The notes beneath the pieces were generated by a model. It was given only the letters and a program-made list of their open reading frames with translations, was not told the origin of the DNA and ran no database searches. From Entrophospora sp. SA101 (lineage: Eukaryota > Glomeromycota > Glomeromycetes > Entrophosporales > Entrophosporaceae), in the NCBI GenBank assembly GCA_958430865.1, contig CAUDNR010002302.1, positions 1 through 63,123 of the forward strand: DNA of 63,123 nt, in the 5' to 3' direction. Both the position numbers and the translations under genes were made by a program. Below are positions 48,496 to 61,165 of this stretch, one piece after another (the stretch's first letter is position 1; every line of letters begins with the position of its first letter).

Positions 48496-49413
48496 AAGTT
48501 TAATATCTTTGTACCATCAATTCATTTATCTATTGAATAAACAATCATTGGTGTTTTTGGCATATTTTTAAATAGAAAAGGTACAATAATGTTAATAATT
48601 TCTTGTTATTATTATCTATATTATCTACATTATCTGTCTATATTAATTGTCCCTTTTGTGAATTTAAATTAAGAATGTCTCTATGTCCGTTTGCTAGAGA
48701 TGAATTTAAAGATACATGCTGTCAAAAGTCAACCAACATAGTATTAGTGTATATTAATATAACAAAATTTCGCATGAACGGCATAGTCGAATTTTATACT
48801 AGTGGTAATTTAGGCCATAGATCTAACGAGTGAATTTGTTTGCGAGGTGATTCTTGTGATTAAAACCAATTTCAATGCAAGTAACTTATATGCTTGTTTC
48901 TATTGATGGTTAAGCTTTCGATTAACAATACCTAATTTTTTCAACTAATTAAAAATAAATATTTTCTAAATGCTTATTTGCTTACCTCTCTTCAAATTCT
49001 TTGCTTTATGAACTTCATCAAATTCATAGCCCAGCCAGACATTCAGTATTTCAAAAATTAATAAAATAAAATTTGTATTTACATGTGTGTAAATACATAT
49101 AATAATAATATATTGTTATCACCATATTTATTTATTTGTTGGTTTGGTTTAACTAAATATATAATTAAATCAATTTTTCCCTCAAATTTTCAAGTAACTC
49201 GTAATTTCTTTTAGGTACCACATGATTTACTTTAAGCGTAATTTACCACGTATTTTATTAGTATAAATTGATTTTTTTACATGTGAACAAAATCTAAAAA
49301 AAATCTGAAATTGTTTTTTTACTCTAACGAGTTCTTTCTCTTCCAATACACATTTTCGTCTTTATTATTATTTGAAAAATTCATAAATACTACAATTCAT
49401 ACTTATAACTAAT
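48012..49413. other. Divergent intergenic region TFB2 / DUF7918 gene
   Basis: About 1.4 kb between two divergent starts, so it should hold both promoters. ATTCGAATA-type words recur at 48126-48300. A TTA/ATT microsatellite is at about 48463-48492. A frame at 48603-48833 has no recognisable domain. Confidence 0.45.
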
Positions 49414-50863
49414 ATGTTCTTGGAAGGTTTTCGTTTACAAATTTTTGTAAATGGTGAACCATTAAAAGAATATAGTGAAAAATATAGAGAGAATAAAACG
49501 GTAAGTATTCGATTTTTTTTCATTAAAAAATCCACATAATATTGCAAAATAATTGTATATGTGTGGACGTATATGTATTACAAAAATATTGATTTTTTAT
49601 CTTATTTGAATAAAGATAACTACTACAGGTCCTTCATATATTTACGACGAAGAAACGGAAAAAATTCATAAAACGTACGTACGTTCGTCGTCCGTCCGTC
49701 CGCCCGTTCGTTTATTAATTAATACATCTATCAATTAAGTATTTCATTATTGTTTTAATTTTATATATTTATCTTCACGTCTAATAACTAACTTATTAAC
49801 TTCTAAAAGTGACAGAATAGTATACGCAGCAGTCTGTAAATCAGATGAAAATAAAAGATTCAGTATAAATTTTGGATATACAAAGGCAAAATATTCGACA
49901 CCATTAAAAGCCTATTTGTTTGTTGATGGAGTTTGGGATTATACTTATTACCAAATTTATGATAATTGTTATTATGTTGAGGATGGATTTTGGAATCAAG
50001 AAAGAGATAAGAAGTTTTATTTTGAATTCTTTACGTCGAATATGAACAATGATATTATTGGTAGTGGCAGTAAGAGACGAAGAGGAAGAATTGAAAGAAA
50101 AGGAGGAAAAGATGTTATTAACGGTGATGACAATGTTGAAAAAACAAGCAGAATCGAAAGTAAAGGAAAAAATAAAAGAATGGAAAAAAGAGTGGACGAA
50201 GAAGAAGATATGGATTATGCTTATAATATTCATAAAGACAATAATATTAATGATCTCATTAATCACAGTCATAATCAGAGAGAAAAAAGTAAAAAGTATA
50301 CTGGAGGCGGACCTGGAACAATATCAGTACATTTTTATAAAGCAGAATGGCATGAATATGGCGTTGTGAAAGTACCAGGTTTTGATGTATCGCAACAAAA
50401 AGATCATATTAAAGAAACGGCAATTAGCACAGGGTTTAAAGAGTCAAAACTTACGAAAAAATTTATAACAAAAGGTTTTTGTAGTTTGAAACGATTAAGC
50501 GATCAGCCAATTGCTGTCTTGAACCTTGAATACCGAGACATTAGTTATCTTAATAATATAAATGGGTTGATAATACCTAATAACAATAGCAATAATCAGG
50601 AACTAAAGCTATATAATTATAACATTAAAGTGGGATTAAAAAGAAATTTACCTTTTATTGAAGATAGTCAAGATGAACATGATGATAACGATAATGATAA
50701 TTATAATAATTATAATAATAATTATAACGGTAGCGGTAGTGGTAGCAAAAGTTATAAACTTAGAGACAAAACTAAAGTTAGAAGTAAATTACCAGATAGA
50801 AATAAAGTCACCAAAAAATTTGATCCAAAAGATATTAATCGTTTATTCAGAGAATTAAAATAA
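49414..50863 (+). CDS. DUF7918-type nuclear protein of unknown function
   Basis: Exons 49414-49500, 49616-49674 and 49816-50863 join in phase to 397 residues. MFLEGFRLQIFVNGEPLKEY, VYAAVCKSDENKRFSINFGY, AYLFVDGVWD and GGGPGTISVHFYKAEW match the plan of fungal DUF7918 proteins: a β-rich N-terminal domain, then the GTISVxFY strand. A KRRRG run and a basic, charged linker at about residues 135-195 may act as an NLS. The C-terminus has an Asn/Asp run and a basic tail. No biochemical role is known to me. The intron-2 donor GTACGT sits inside a CGTACGTACG tract, and intron 1 ends in an A-rich AATAAAG acceptor. Confidence 0.75.
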
Positions 50864-51458
50864 TAATAATTAATAGTTGGTTGAGATATTAAGTAATAAT
50901 TTGTATTTCATTTTAAAATAAAACTTTTTTCTTCTAAAAATAAAAAATCAATCATTTCGAATCTCAACCAATCTCTTTGATCCACTTCTTTATCCACAAT
51001 TTTTGCCTTGAAGTTAGCATGATCAACAATGAATCTGTTTTTTAAATTCGTCTAAACATTTATTAAGCAATATCTCAAGTGTCAATTCTGAAATGATAAT
51101 ATCTATCCAACAACGATAAACAACAAGATGATCCATGTCCATGAACTGCAAATGGTATGCTCATACATGTACCAAGCTGATTAATTTTTTCAAGAGCCCA
51201 TCCATATGTAGTTGATATTCTTATAGCAGGATATGATACTAGTTCATTGATACCAAATCTTTATTGGGTATTAATTGGGTAGAGTTTTGTTTTCTAATGC
51301 TAAGCAAAGCTAAAAATTACACATGAGCATTCTTTTTCTCTGTGTGTGATACCTATTTAATAAAACTAACTTTATTTAGTCTCATATAGGAAGATCATTA
51401 GCCTACCTTAAAAAATTTATAATCGATCGATATTAATATCTTTATTTTTTGAGTTCCA
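50864..51458. other. Intergenic, nothing recognised
   Basis: AT-rich spacer between two plus-strand genes; it should include the 3' end of the DUF7918 gene and the snurportin promoter. No other signal seen. Confidence 0.4.
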
Positions 51459-53153
51459 ATGGTCATTACAACTGAAGACACAATAAAAACTAATTTACAG
51501 GTCGATGCACCTGCAGAATTTCTCGGGTTTAACAAAAATGACGAGTCAGCAATAATACAAACACCAAAATCTACTATTGATGAACTTAGTGAGTTACTTT
51601 CAAATAACTTGATCTCAACAAACAAAACAACTTTTCGAGCAAAAAATTATAAAGCCTCACCTTTACTAACTAGAAGTAAGAAAGAGACTCAAGAAGAAAG
51701 ACGTAAACAAGCTTTAGAAGAACAGAAAAGAGTATATAATTCATCTCGTGTTTATTTATATGTTTACATTTATATTGTGTGGATTGGAAATTCCTGTAAT
51801 TAATTAGTTATATTAATTAATATTTATATATATAATCTCCTTTAACAAATTTAATCATTTAGCGAAAATGTGATTTTTTCACACATGCTAGGAATCTTGC
51901 TTTGTATAAACTTAGTGAAGTAATAACAGATGACGAGGAAGAAGAAGAAATAGAAGAAGAAAAAAAGAAAATCGATAGTGCTGATTTACTTACTAAACCT
52001 ATTAAACGTAGATTTGAAGTAGAACAAGACGATGATGAAAATAATGATAAAATTTCAATCAAGAAAGCGAGGCATAAAGGTAAATTTAAAAAAGGATCAT
52101 TTCGAAAATTCAAAAAAAAAAATCCATACAGGTAAATAAATCGTCTATATAATAATAGTATTTGAATAATACTCAATTTTTAAAACTTAATTTGTTAAAT
52201 TAACAATTCTATCGGTTAATCCAGTAATCAAGTAATGCATGCGGAATGGATGTATGAATTACCAAATGATTTAGAGGAGAATTGGTATGTAGTGTTATGT
52301 CCAGTTGGTAAACGTTGTCTTGTCACATCAGCAAAAGGTATTGATTTATTGATAATTTAATTAATTGTGTTCAATTAATTAAGGTATTAATTGTCTGGTT
52401 GATAAAACTTTACGTTTAGGAAATACTATGAGTCGATTAAGAAACGGTAATGAAATGAATGAGAAAACTTTTTTTTTAATATATGTCATGAAATAATTAA
52501 TTTTTAATAACTATAAAATTAAAATATAGGAGGTGTAATGGATGTATTTGAATCTAATTTACCGGCAGGTGGTAGCAATTACAAAGGAAATAAAACAACT
52601 GATTATTGTATTTTAGATTGTGTTTATGATCAAGCTACTTTTACATTTTATGTCTTAGATATGATGTGTTGGAAAGGTCATCCAATTTATGACTGTGATA
52701 CGGAATTTAGGTTGGCTTATTTAATTCATATCTTCTTTAACAATAATTTTTTTTAATGATAATAGTTATTTATTATTATTATCATCATCATCATCAAATA
52801 GATTTTATTGGCTCACTACAAAATTTAATGAAGTTGACCCTCCAATTACGGCCCCATCATTAGGAACAATGGCAACAGTCAACAATTCCATTTATAAGTT
52901 TATACCACTTTCACCTCTGAATTGTTCTCCAAAACAAATCTCTTCATTGATAAGTGATTCGAATCCTTTTGGATATCGTTCTGATGGGTTACTTTTTTTC
53001 AATAAACAAACACAGTATGTTATTGGTGAAACACCTTTATGTGGTTGGATAGGAATTGAAAAAGTAAAAGAAATTCTTGGTAACTATCTTAATTGTGATC
53101 AACAACTGCAACAAAAATCAGAAACAAAATTGGGAGAAGACGGCTGTGAGTGA
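51459..53153 (+). CDS. Snurportin-1 homolog
   Basis: Exons 51459-51731, 51863-52131, 52225-52337, 52420-52446 (27 bp), 52530-52710 and 52802-53153 join in phase to 404 residues. The N-terminus has a basic importin-β-binding-like helix (RAKNYKASPLLTRSKKETQ, EERRKQALEEQKRRK, then THARNLA). The cap-binding core is clear: AEWMYELP, VVLCPVGKRCLVTSAKG, DYCILDCVYD, FYVLDMMCWKGHPIYDC, FRFYWLTTKF and DGLLFFNKQTQYV..TPLCGW. Snurportin binds the trimethylguanosine cap of spliceosomal snRNPs and carries them through the nuclear pore with importin-β. An acidic insert (EEEEEIEEEKKK) lies between the domains. A 27-bp micro-exon is notable. Confidence 0.9.
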
Positions 53154-54093
53154 GAAGGAAGTAGGACTTTATAATGGACAAATAATCATTAAAAAAGAAA
53201 AAACTTTTTGATTTTGATTTTTTTATTTATAATAATAACCTATTTTTATACCTAAACATTTTTTGGTTTACATTATCAATTTTTTTTTTAAAATTATATT
53301 TCATCACTGTTAACTATTAATATATATATTAGAAAAGCAAGAGAAAATTCTCTATTATAAATATTACAAAAATTACAATAAACTATAATAATAAAATGTT
53401 TCTTCTATCTTTTCTATCATATTATTATTGCTTAGAATATATCAAAAGAAAATGTTATATTGAGAAAAAATGGTATGAAAGTTTATATTATATATTACAA
53501 TTAATCTAGTTGTATTATTTATTATTAATAAAAATTATTAAAAATTTACAGGTCTTGAAAATAAATTGGAGAGTATGGGTGTGAAATGAAATGCTTATTT
53601 GTTAATTTGATTCGATTGATGAATTAATGTAGTTTGGCTGATAGATGATGGATGAATGAGTTGTGAGAGAAATAATATAAAAAAATTTATTTTTTAAAAA
53701 TAAATATAGATACGAGTTCATTCAAAAATGTGATGTGATAATTTAGAATAATTATTCTTAACGTTTTTTTTTCAAATTAAACACATTTTAGGAGTTGTAT
53801 ACAAAATAGAGATGTTTAAATCTTCGAGAATTGGTTAATGCATCTTCTGATGCTGTTCACTATCAATTAATCTTTTTCATTGACATAATTACCAAACCAT
53901 TGGCAAATTTAATCTCGTTATTATAAAATTGAAGTATTACAATTGCGTCTTAAAAAGTTTAATTGCAATAATTTATTTTTTATTTTTTTATGTAATTAAT
54001 GTATTATTTTTCTATTTTATTAAAATAAAAATACTAATATTAAATATTAAATATTTCAGTATATGCTGTATATCATAATCAAATTAAATCAAA
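53154..54093. other. Convergent intergenic region
   Basis: AT-rich 3' flanks of snurportin (+) and VPS20 (-). No gene or repeat recognised. Confidence 0.4.
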
Positions 54094-55239
54094 TTAAGCT
54101 GCCTCTAAGGGAGCTTCCAGTTTCTTTTTAGATTTTGCTTTTTCAGGTTTTAATTTTGTTTCTAGTTGTTCTTCTATTTAAAAATTGAAAATCTAATTAA
54201 TATTAATTGAAAATAAAAATAGAATCGAAAATTCAATTAATTACCTTGATCAACAACAAGATTTTCTTCGACTGTAGGAAGTTGAGTATCAGGAACTTTG
54301 GAAAATTTGCCTTCAAACTATTAATATAATTTAAAAATATAATTAATATAAAAATATGATTTACATAATAGTATTTATAATTATAATTTACTTCTTCTGC
54401 TTGAATTTTATCTAATTCTTTCAAAATCTCATCTTCATCTTCATCTGTTATTTTTCCACTTAATAACTCTTCAATTTCCTGAAAATTGATAACATTATAT
54501 TCATTAATTTCATTGTATGAATAATCTCTCTCGTCCACTCAAGTACAAATACATATATATAAATACATTTTGATATGATATAGCATCTTCAGTCTCTTCC
54601 ATTAATTTTTCTACTTTTTCAATTGAAATTTCTTTGTGAATTTCTTTTAATATTGAATTCCCTTTTTCTAATCCTGCAAAAACATCTTTTTCCACCAATG
54701 CAAACTCTATAGATTGTGTCTTTCAATTATATATAAATAATTATAAAATATAATTACAAAATATTTAATTCCAATGTTTTCAAACCCATGAACAATAACA
54801 ATTCTCAAATTTAAATGTTTATATCATAAATACAAACCAATTCTTCTAAATTAAATAATTGTGTATCAGTTTTCTCTAATAATTGTTGTTGATATTTCTT
54901 CTTTCTTAAAGCTAATAAAGCTGTTCGTTTGTTTCCTTGACTTAATGCTTTCTTTGCTATTTCAGTTTCTTTATCTGCAACTACTTTAATCTAATAATAT
55001 ATTTTTATTATTTAAGTGACAATAAATAATTTATATTGAAAACTAATAAATTATATAAAAAAGAATATGCATATACATATTATATGTACTAATTATAATT
55101 ATATTTTGATTGATTATTATTATTATTATTATCATCAATTGTTTACCTTTTTCTGATATTGTTTTAATTTGTCTCGTTGAACTTTTAGATCGAGTATGGC
55201 ACGATCCTGTGTTGTTATCTTGGTACTTTTATTACCCAT
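54094..55239 (-). CDS. VPS20: ESCRT-III subunit Vps20/CHMP6
   Basis: Six exons in phase: 55147-55239, 54838-54990, 54567-54719, 54392-54478, 54245-54317 and 54094-54173, giving 212 residues (yeast Vps20 221). The MGNKSTKI start provides the Gly-2 myristoylation site diagnostic of this subunit. QDRAILDLKVQRDKLKQYQ, ALLALRKKKYQQQLLEKTD, EFALVEKDVFAGLEKGN and EIEELLSGKITDEDEDEIL follow the Snf7-fold helices. The C-terminus is Lys/Glu-rich. Vps20 links ESCRT-II to Snf7 polymerisation at endosomes. Confidence 0.93.
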
Positions 55240-55533
55240 ATTATAATGATTTAAAAAAAATATATCAAATTTTCAAATTTACATGTTCGTGTAACACCTA
55301 ACTTTGTGATAGGCCCCACTTTTTATTGCCTTAAATGGAAAGTTCATATTAAAGATTCTAGTTACTAAAAAGGGAAATAGCTAACGCACAAAAACCTTTG
55401 TTGGAAAATTTTTTTGTCTTGAATGTTTATATTTTCGCGAGGAATTTGGTTGTGAAAATCTTGACTATAGATAGTGGATTGATTTAACGATTAATAATAA
55501 TAACAATAGTTTCAAAAAACAATTGATAATATT

Positions 55534-57181
55534 TTATTGTTCGTTTGATTTATAATAAAAATATAAAGGTAAACATATAGCAACATTAAGAAAAGCAATT
55601 GTTATTATAACTGTCAAAACAATTTTTTCGATAAATGTGAATTTTCCTGCTCTAGAATTTAGAATTGATTCTTCATCCACCACAATATTTGCTGTTTGTG
55701 CAGAATAATAATAATGATGATGTTATTTTTTTTTTTGAAAAACTCTTGAAATATTTTTTTGAAAGGATTAATTTTAAAAATCATACATTTTGGAACATTT
55801 ATTGGTGGATTTCCTTGATCATCTTCTGTGTCTCTCGAAGCTTCTAATTTCACCATTGCCTTTCTTAAAGATCTTTTACCCAATATAGACAATGCAATTA
55901 CACAACATGCAGCAATAATAAAATTCATTGTAATAATGACAATGTCTAAAAGAATATTTTATCATATAAAAAAAAATATTAAGCTAAAGATGGGATGAAT
56001 GCATGACTTGACGAATGAAATAATACCTTTTTTTTCTAAATTTGGTTTATCAATTCCACTCAAACTTTTAACCAATGATCCAATCCATACAGCATTAAAA
56101 GTTCCTGGAATTACACCAATTACAGTTGCCCAAAGAAATGTCAATAACTAGTCATTAAAATTTTGAAAAATATAATCCTTTTAATAAAAAACTAAACAAG
56201 GTTTTAATCAACATTCAAAAAAAATTTTTTTTCTTCGCCGTTATTTATAATGCATCATCACCATCGTCACCATCGTCACCATTACCATCATCATTATTAC
56301 TTACATTAATTGAACTCACGGAAAAGAAATAACTTATTAAATTAAAAGGCAAAGGTGTCAACCTTAACATCACTACAATCTTCCAACCTAAACATCAATT
56401 AACTTTATTAAATTATCGATGAAACTAAATCAACCGTTTTTTTAAAGAAATGTAAATACCTTCTTCTGCTATCACAGCATTTAAAGCTTTAAACATTGGT
56501 CTTTTTTCAACTTGAGTCACCACCCAATCCGAAAATATATACTTTCCAAACAAAAATGTACCAAGTGCTGCTAATACATCACCAATAATAATAACAAGCC
56601 CTGCTAATATTGATGGTTTGAATAAGAATCCCGCTGATATACTTATCAAAGATCTATATAATAAAATAATAATAATAATTATTATTATAATAGATAATAA
56701 AAAATACAATTTGAAAAAAATCTCACCCAGGTAAAAAAAACCAGACACAAATAATATAAATAGTTAAATATAACAATATTCCATATTTCTTATGAATTTC
56801 AACATATTTTAAATAATCATTAATGTGATCTTGAATTCTAAAAACCTATTATAATTACATGTACGTACGTATATATCATTATTTGATTAACAATATTATT
56901 ATTATTATTATTATTAAAAGTATTAGGAAGAAGACACAAACCAATGAAAGTACTATAAATGACGAAATGAAAGCAACCAATATAAGACCTTTGATAATAT
57001 TATTTCTTCTAAAAAATTTCTTTTTTTTGACTAATTCAATTCCTTGTTGTCGAGGCAATAAACTAGTTGTTTCATCATTTATTTCGATATCCTTTACATC
57101 ATTAACACTTGTTGAAGAACCAACTTTGACTGGGTGCTCGAGCGTTGAATTCTCATTAAACTGATTTTTATACGATGACAT
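55534..57181 (-). CDS. TVP38: TVP38/TMEM64-family (VTT domain) membrane protein
   Basis: Seven exons in phase: 56942-57181, 56727-56845, 56460-56653, 56305-56387, 56027-56147, 55787-55945 and 55534-55691, giving 357 residues. The cytosolic N-terminus is followed by a membrane helix, then YIICVWFFLPGSLISISAGF, a GDVLAALGTFLFGKY hairpin, EEGWKIVVMLRLTPLPFNLI and FLWATVIGVIPGTFNAVW. This is the VTT core shared by yeast Tvp38 and TMEM41/64. A further membrane helix (IITMNFIIAACCVIAL) and one near the C-terminus (KIVLTVIITIAFLNVAI) complete it. VTT proteins act in Golgi/ER membranes, several as lipid scramblases. The start lies 348 bp from the stop of the upstream minus-strand gene. Confidence 0.88.
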
Positions 57182-57529
57182 TTTTGATAAAAATTAAATT
57201 AGTAAAGAGAGAAAAAAATAAGTCAACGATATTTAGAAAAAATATATTTTATTTACTTTTTGAATAACAGAAATCAATCTTAAATATCCTCCCAATTTTC
57301 AATCAGGAATTTATTTCCTAATCTTAATCTGTTTGGAACACAATAAAATGACAGACGAAAATATTTGACTCCCAAAATTTAAAAAATTTTTATTAATTTT
57401 TTTTTTTTTACAAAATAATGAATGAAATAATCTCCTCCCAATATACAACGAAAAAATGCACATATATGTAATTGCAAAAAATAAATGTTTTGAATGTCTA
57501 TAAAAATGCTAAATAATGTACATCTATAT

Positions 57530-60240
57530 TTATACAAATGATCCATGACTTTGTGAACGACTCATTGGTAATGATAGGGTGCTAAATTCGGAACGAAATT
57601 TTTTATGTTTTCGTTGATTTTGAATTTTAGTAGTACCTGTGGTATTGATCGAAAGAGATAAACTATTCTTGGTATGTTGTCTTCTGATAGGATCCCTTGA
57701 TTGATTGTGTATTTTTTCGTTGTTGTTACGATTTTTTTTAGGTTCTCCTTTTAATTCTCTAGATTTTTCATGATAACGTTTTGCTAACTCAGGGTCTTTC
57801 TTGAAATCACAATCACCATTATTATGAAATTGGCCCATTTTGAAAAATGCAGGGGCATAATCTTGTTTAGCAGAATCTTCTAACAATTCTTTGATAAATT
57901 TATATCTTTCACGCGTCTCAACTTTAATTTTATTATTATGAATAGCCATTGCATATTCATATTTGGCTATTCGATCGCCGCCTTCTGATGCTTCATTCAA
58001 ATATTTAGCAGCAAGTTTCTTGTTTCTAACGGGTGGTTCGCTTTTCAAATTCAAATAACATAATCCTACCAAACGTTTTAATTCGGCTGTATGATAAATT
58101 CCTTCATGCTCTTTAAAGATCTTCAAAGCGTTTTCATAATCTTTTTGAGCGTAGTACCTTTTGGCATCTTTTAAAACAGATTCTGGTTGACGAAAAATTG
58201 ATTTAGTTTGAGTGAGCAAATTATTGGACGATTTTGATTGTTGTTGTTCAATACATTCAATATCTTTCTGCTCAAAAACTTGTTGCGGTTGTTCTTCAAT
58301 AGTTTGTTGATTATCGATATCTACTGGTTCTCTGAATGTTGTGAAAGAATATTTACTTAATCTCGATGCATCGTCTTCGTTAAGTGTCTTTCCATCAAAA
58401 TCGAGATCTTCGCAATCAGAAGAATGAATATGATTATCTTCAAGTTTTTGTGGTGCACTAATTGATCTAGGTTTTGATGATGGTGGTAATAATAATTTAT
58501 TGCCGTCATCATTACTAGACGATAATAATAATTGATAATCATCGTTAACAGAAGTAGCAATAGAAGAAGCTCTTGAGGAATGGGAACAAGTTGAGGAAGA
58601 GGAGGATGAAAATGACTCAAAAACATTTTCAACACTTTCTTCCATGATATAAAGTTTTTCTAATACGAAAAGTCGACTTTTCATTTCAAGCATTGTAGGA
58701 CGTTTACTTGGATCGAAATTCCATCCCTGTTTCATTATATTAATATATTCGTCGCATTCTTCAGCCACAAATTCGAGTTCTGGCCTTTTATGATCGTAAA
58801 TAATTTTATTTTTGAGAAATTCATACTTGAAGTTACCGTAACCACCAAATGGTTCTTTTTGTGTGTCTATTTCCCATAACAGAATTGAAAAACTGTAAAC
58901 ATCACTTTCAGTTGTACATTTCTTTTTTTTGCCAAGTAATTCAGGTGCTGTCCATCTAAACAAACAAAATTATTTGATATTTAGTAAATAATTATAATAA
59001 TTAAGAATGTTTTAATAATAATGATAGTAATAATATATAATATGTAGTTCTTACCTTGGATCATCTTTTTCATGATTTACAGGTTTAAAAATAATGCCAA
59101 ATGCCTCAGAAGTTCCAAAATTATAAAGTATTGGATTAAGGTCTCCATCTAACATAACATTTGCACTAAATATATATATACATATACATTTATTATGTTA
59201 ATTGGAATTACATAAAACATAATAGTGAGAAAAAAATTTTTTTTTAATTACCTTTTAATATTGGAATGTAAAATATCACGTTCATGACAAAAATTCAACG
59301 CATCTGCAACTCCAGAGGCAATGTTTAATTTTGTAGTCCAATCAATGTTATTATTTTGTTTAAGATATGATTGAAGATTATAATCAGCCCATTTACTGAT
59401 AACATAATAACAGGAACCTTGATGCGTATATCCATAACTAAATTTTTATAATAATAATAATATTATCATTAGCATTGATATTTAACATAAATACTATCTA
59501 TTGTCATCATTTAATAATCAGCAAACATATTTTTATACTTACATTTGTTGAATATTAACACAATCTTCAAGAGCTTTCATTCTAACAATTTCATCTTGCA
59601 ACAATGACTTATCTTGTTTTTTGTACAAGTTTTTGCCAATATTTTTTTCTGCGACAATTTTCCCATCATACAATTTTTTAACCACCACATCACTACATTT
59701 TTTATTATTAATTGTTCCAGTTATTGGCTTTACATTCTCGTATTTTAAATCCAAATGATATTTTGAGAAAATTGAATTAAACATTCCAACTCCTTTAAAC
59801 ATTTTAATTCGGCTTCCAGTCCAATGTGTATTATATTTTAACTTCAATTCTTCAAATTTCAACGACAAGTCTTCGTTTATTTGACTTAATTTATCCAATA
59901 ACTCATCTTTTTTGACTGAATTTTGCAAAATATCTAATTCTATGTCCCATATAGCATATTGAAGACTTGTAATTCCTGGATTTATAATTGATGTTTCATG
60001 ATTGAATTTTGGATGTTGCGACATAAACTCAATAATATCTTCAAGAATCTCTTCACTAAGGCTTAAATCTTCAGAAAATTTGCAGTTTTTCGAATTATTT
60101 ATTCCATTTATTTTTGTTCTTAAATCATCAAGTGATTTTTTATTAGGATTATTATTAGAAGTTTCCGGTTTTTCAAAGAAGGATGATGAGGGTGAAAAAG
60201 GGGAAAAAGAAGGAGAGATAACAGAATTTAACATTTCCAT
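57530..60240 (-). CDS. Predicted pseudokinase with Sel1-like repeats
   Basis: Exons 59543-60240, 59252-59437, 59055-59165 and 57530-58955 join in phase to 806 residues. Residues about 55-140 are helical. The kinase-like domain follows: β3 VAEK (Lys199), αC Glu217, then HSNIKSAN at 290-297 where HRDLKxxN is expected, NFG at 310-312 instead of DFG, TAPELL at 334-339, SDVYSFSILLWE and PSKRPT. The HRD Asp is replaced by Asn292 and the DFG Asp by Asn310, while the ATP Lys and αC Glu remain, so it is predicted catalytically dead or very weak. A Ser-rich linker leads to Sel1/TPR-like helices at about 590-735 (ALKIFKEHEG, AAKYLNEASEGGDRIAKYEY, ELAKRYHEKS) and a basic tail. Sel1 arrays usually scaffold partners. 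Confidence 0.87.
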
Positions 60241-61165
60241 TTTACGTGTTAACGACGAGAAAATATTTATGTGTTATAAAAAAGAATTTATTAAAGTGTG
60301 ATTTTATTAACTTATATGTTTTTTTGGGACGATTTTTATGATGAATAGAAGGAGAAGAATGTAATGCTATTATCTCGGTCAACGAGTAGTAATTATAACT
60401 TATCGAAAGTTATTGAATGAAAATGAAAAGTCCTGTCAAAAAAAGAAAAGGAAGAGAGAGATTTTTTTATTTTTTGGGAGTGAAGAATTTTTTCCAACCA
60501 GAAAATTTCAATCTACTATTTATACGCGATTTCCAATAATATTAATTATTAAACAATATTCTAATATTTTTGGAAGATAATATCTAAAAACACAATGACG
60601 CATTTATTTAGGGTTTGAATTCTTTGTTTCAACAAAATCAGGAACCAATTAAATATTTACCCAAACGTTGGGTGTTAAACAATTGCAAATATTTTATCCA
60701 CGTTTTAGGTTTTTTATAAAATTTCCCCCATGGATTTCTATTTGTATGGCAAAATGGGGAATGCTTTTATTTAATACACATTTCTCCGTAAACAAATAAA
60801 TCTATTGAATCCAAAAAACGAATCAAATACGTAGTTAAATATGCCTTTACTAAAAAAAAATTTACGGACAAAGCTTTTCATCCATTAAACAACCTAATTA
60901 ATCCATTTACTTTGTTTAAATTTTTATGTTCATTGTTATTATACATTTTACAAATTATAATTTCGAAAAACACAAAGTGAGAATTGACGTATATAGATAT
61001 TGTACAAATTATTAATTTACACACAAAGTCTACTAAATCTTATTTAGATAATGTTCGTTTATGCATGTCGATCAGCTAACTTTTCTATTTTTACTCGGAA
61101 AAAAGCTTTTCCAAACATTTTTCATTCATTCCTAATTTGTCATCATCATCATCATCATGAAACAA
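60241..61165. other. Intergenic, nothing recognised
   Basis: AT-rich spacer holding the pseudokinase promoter and the 3' flank of the CINP homolog. A (ATC)n tract (61141-61158) lies just before the CINP stop. No gene seen. Confidence 0.4.
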
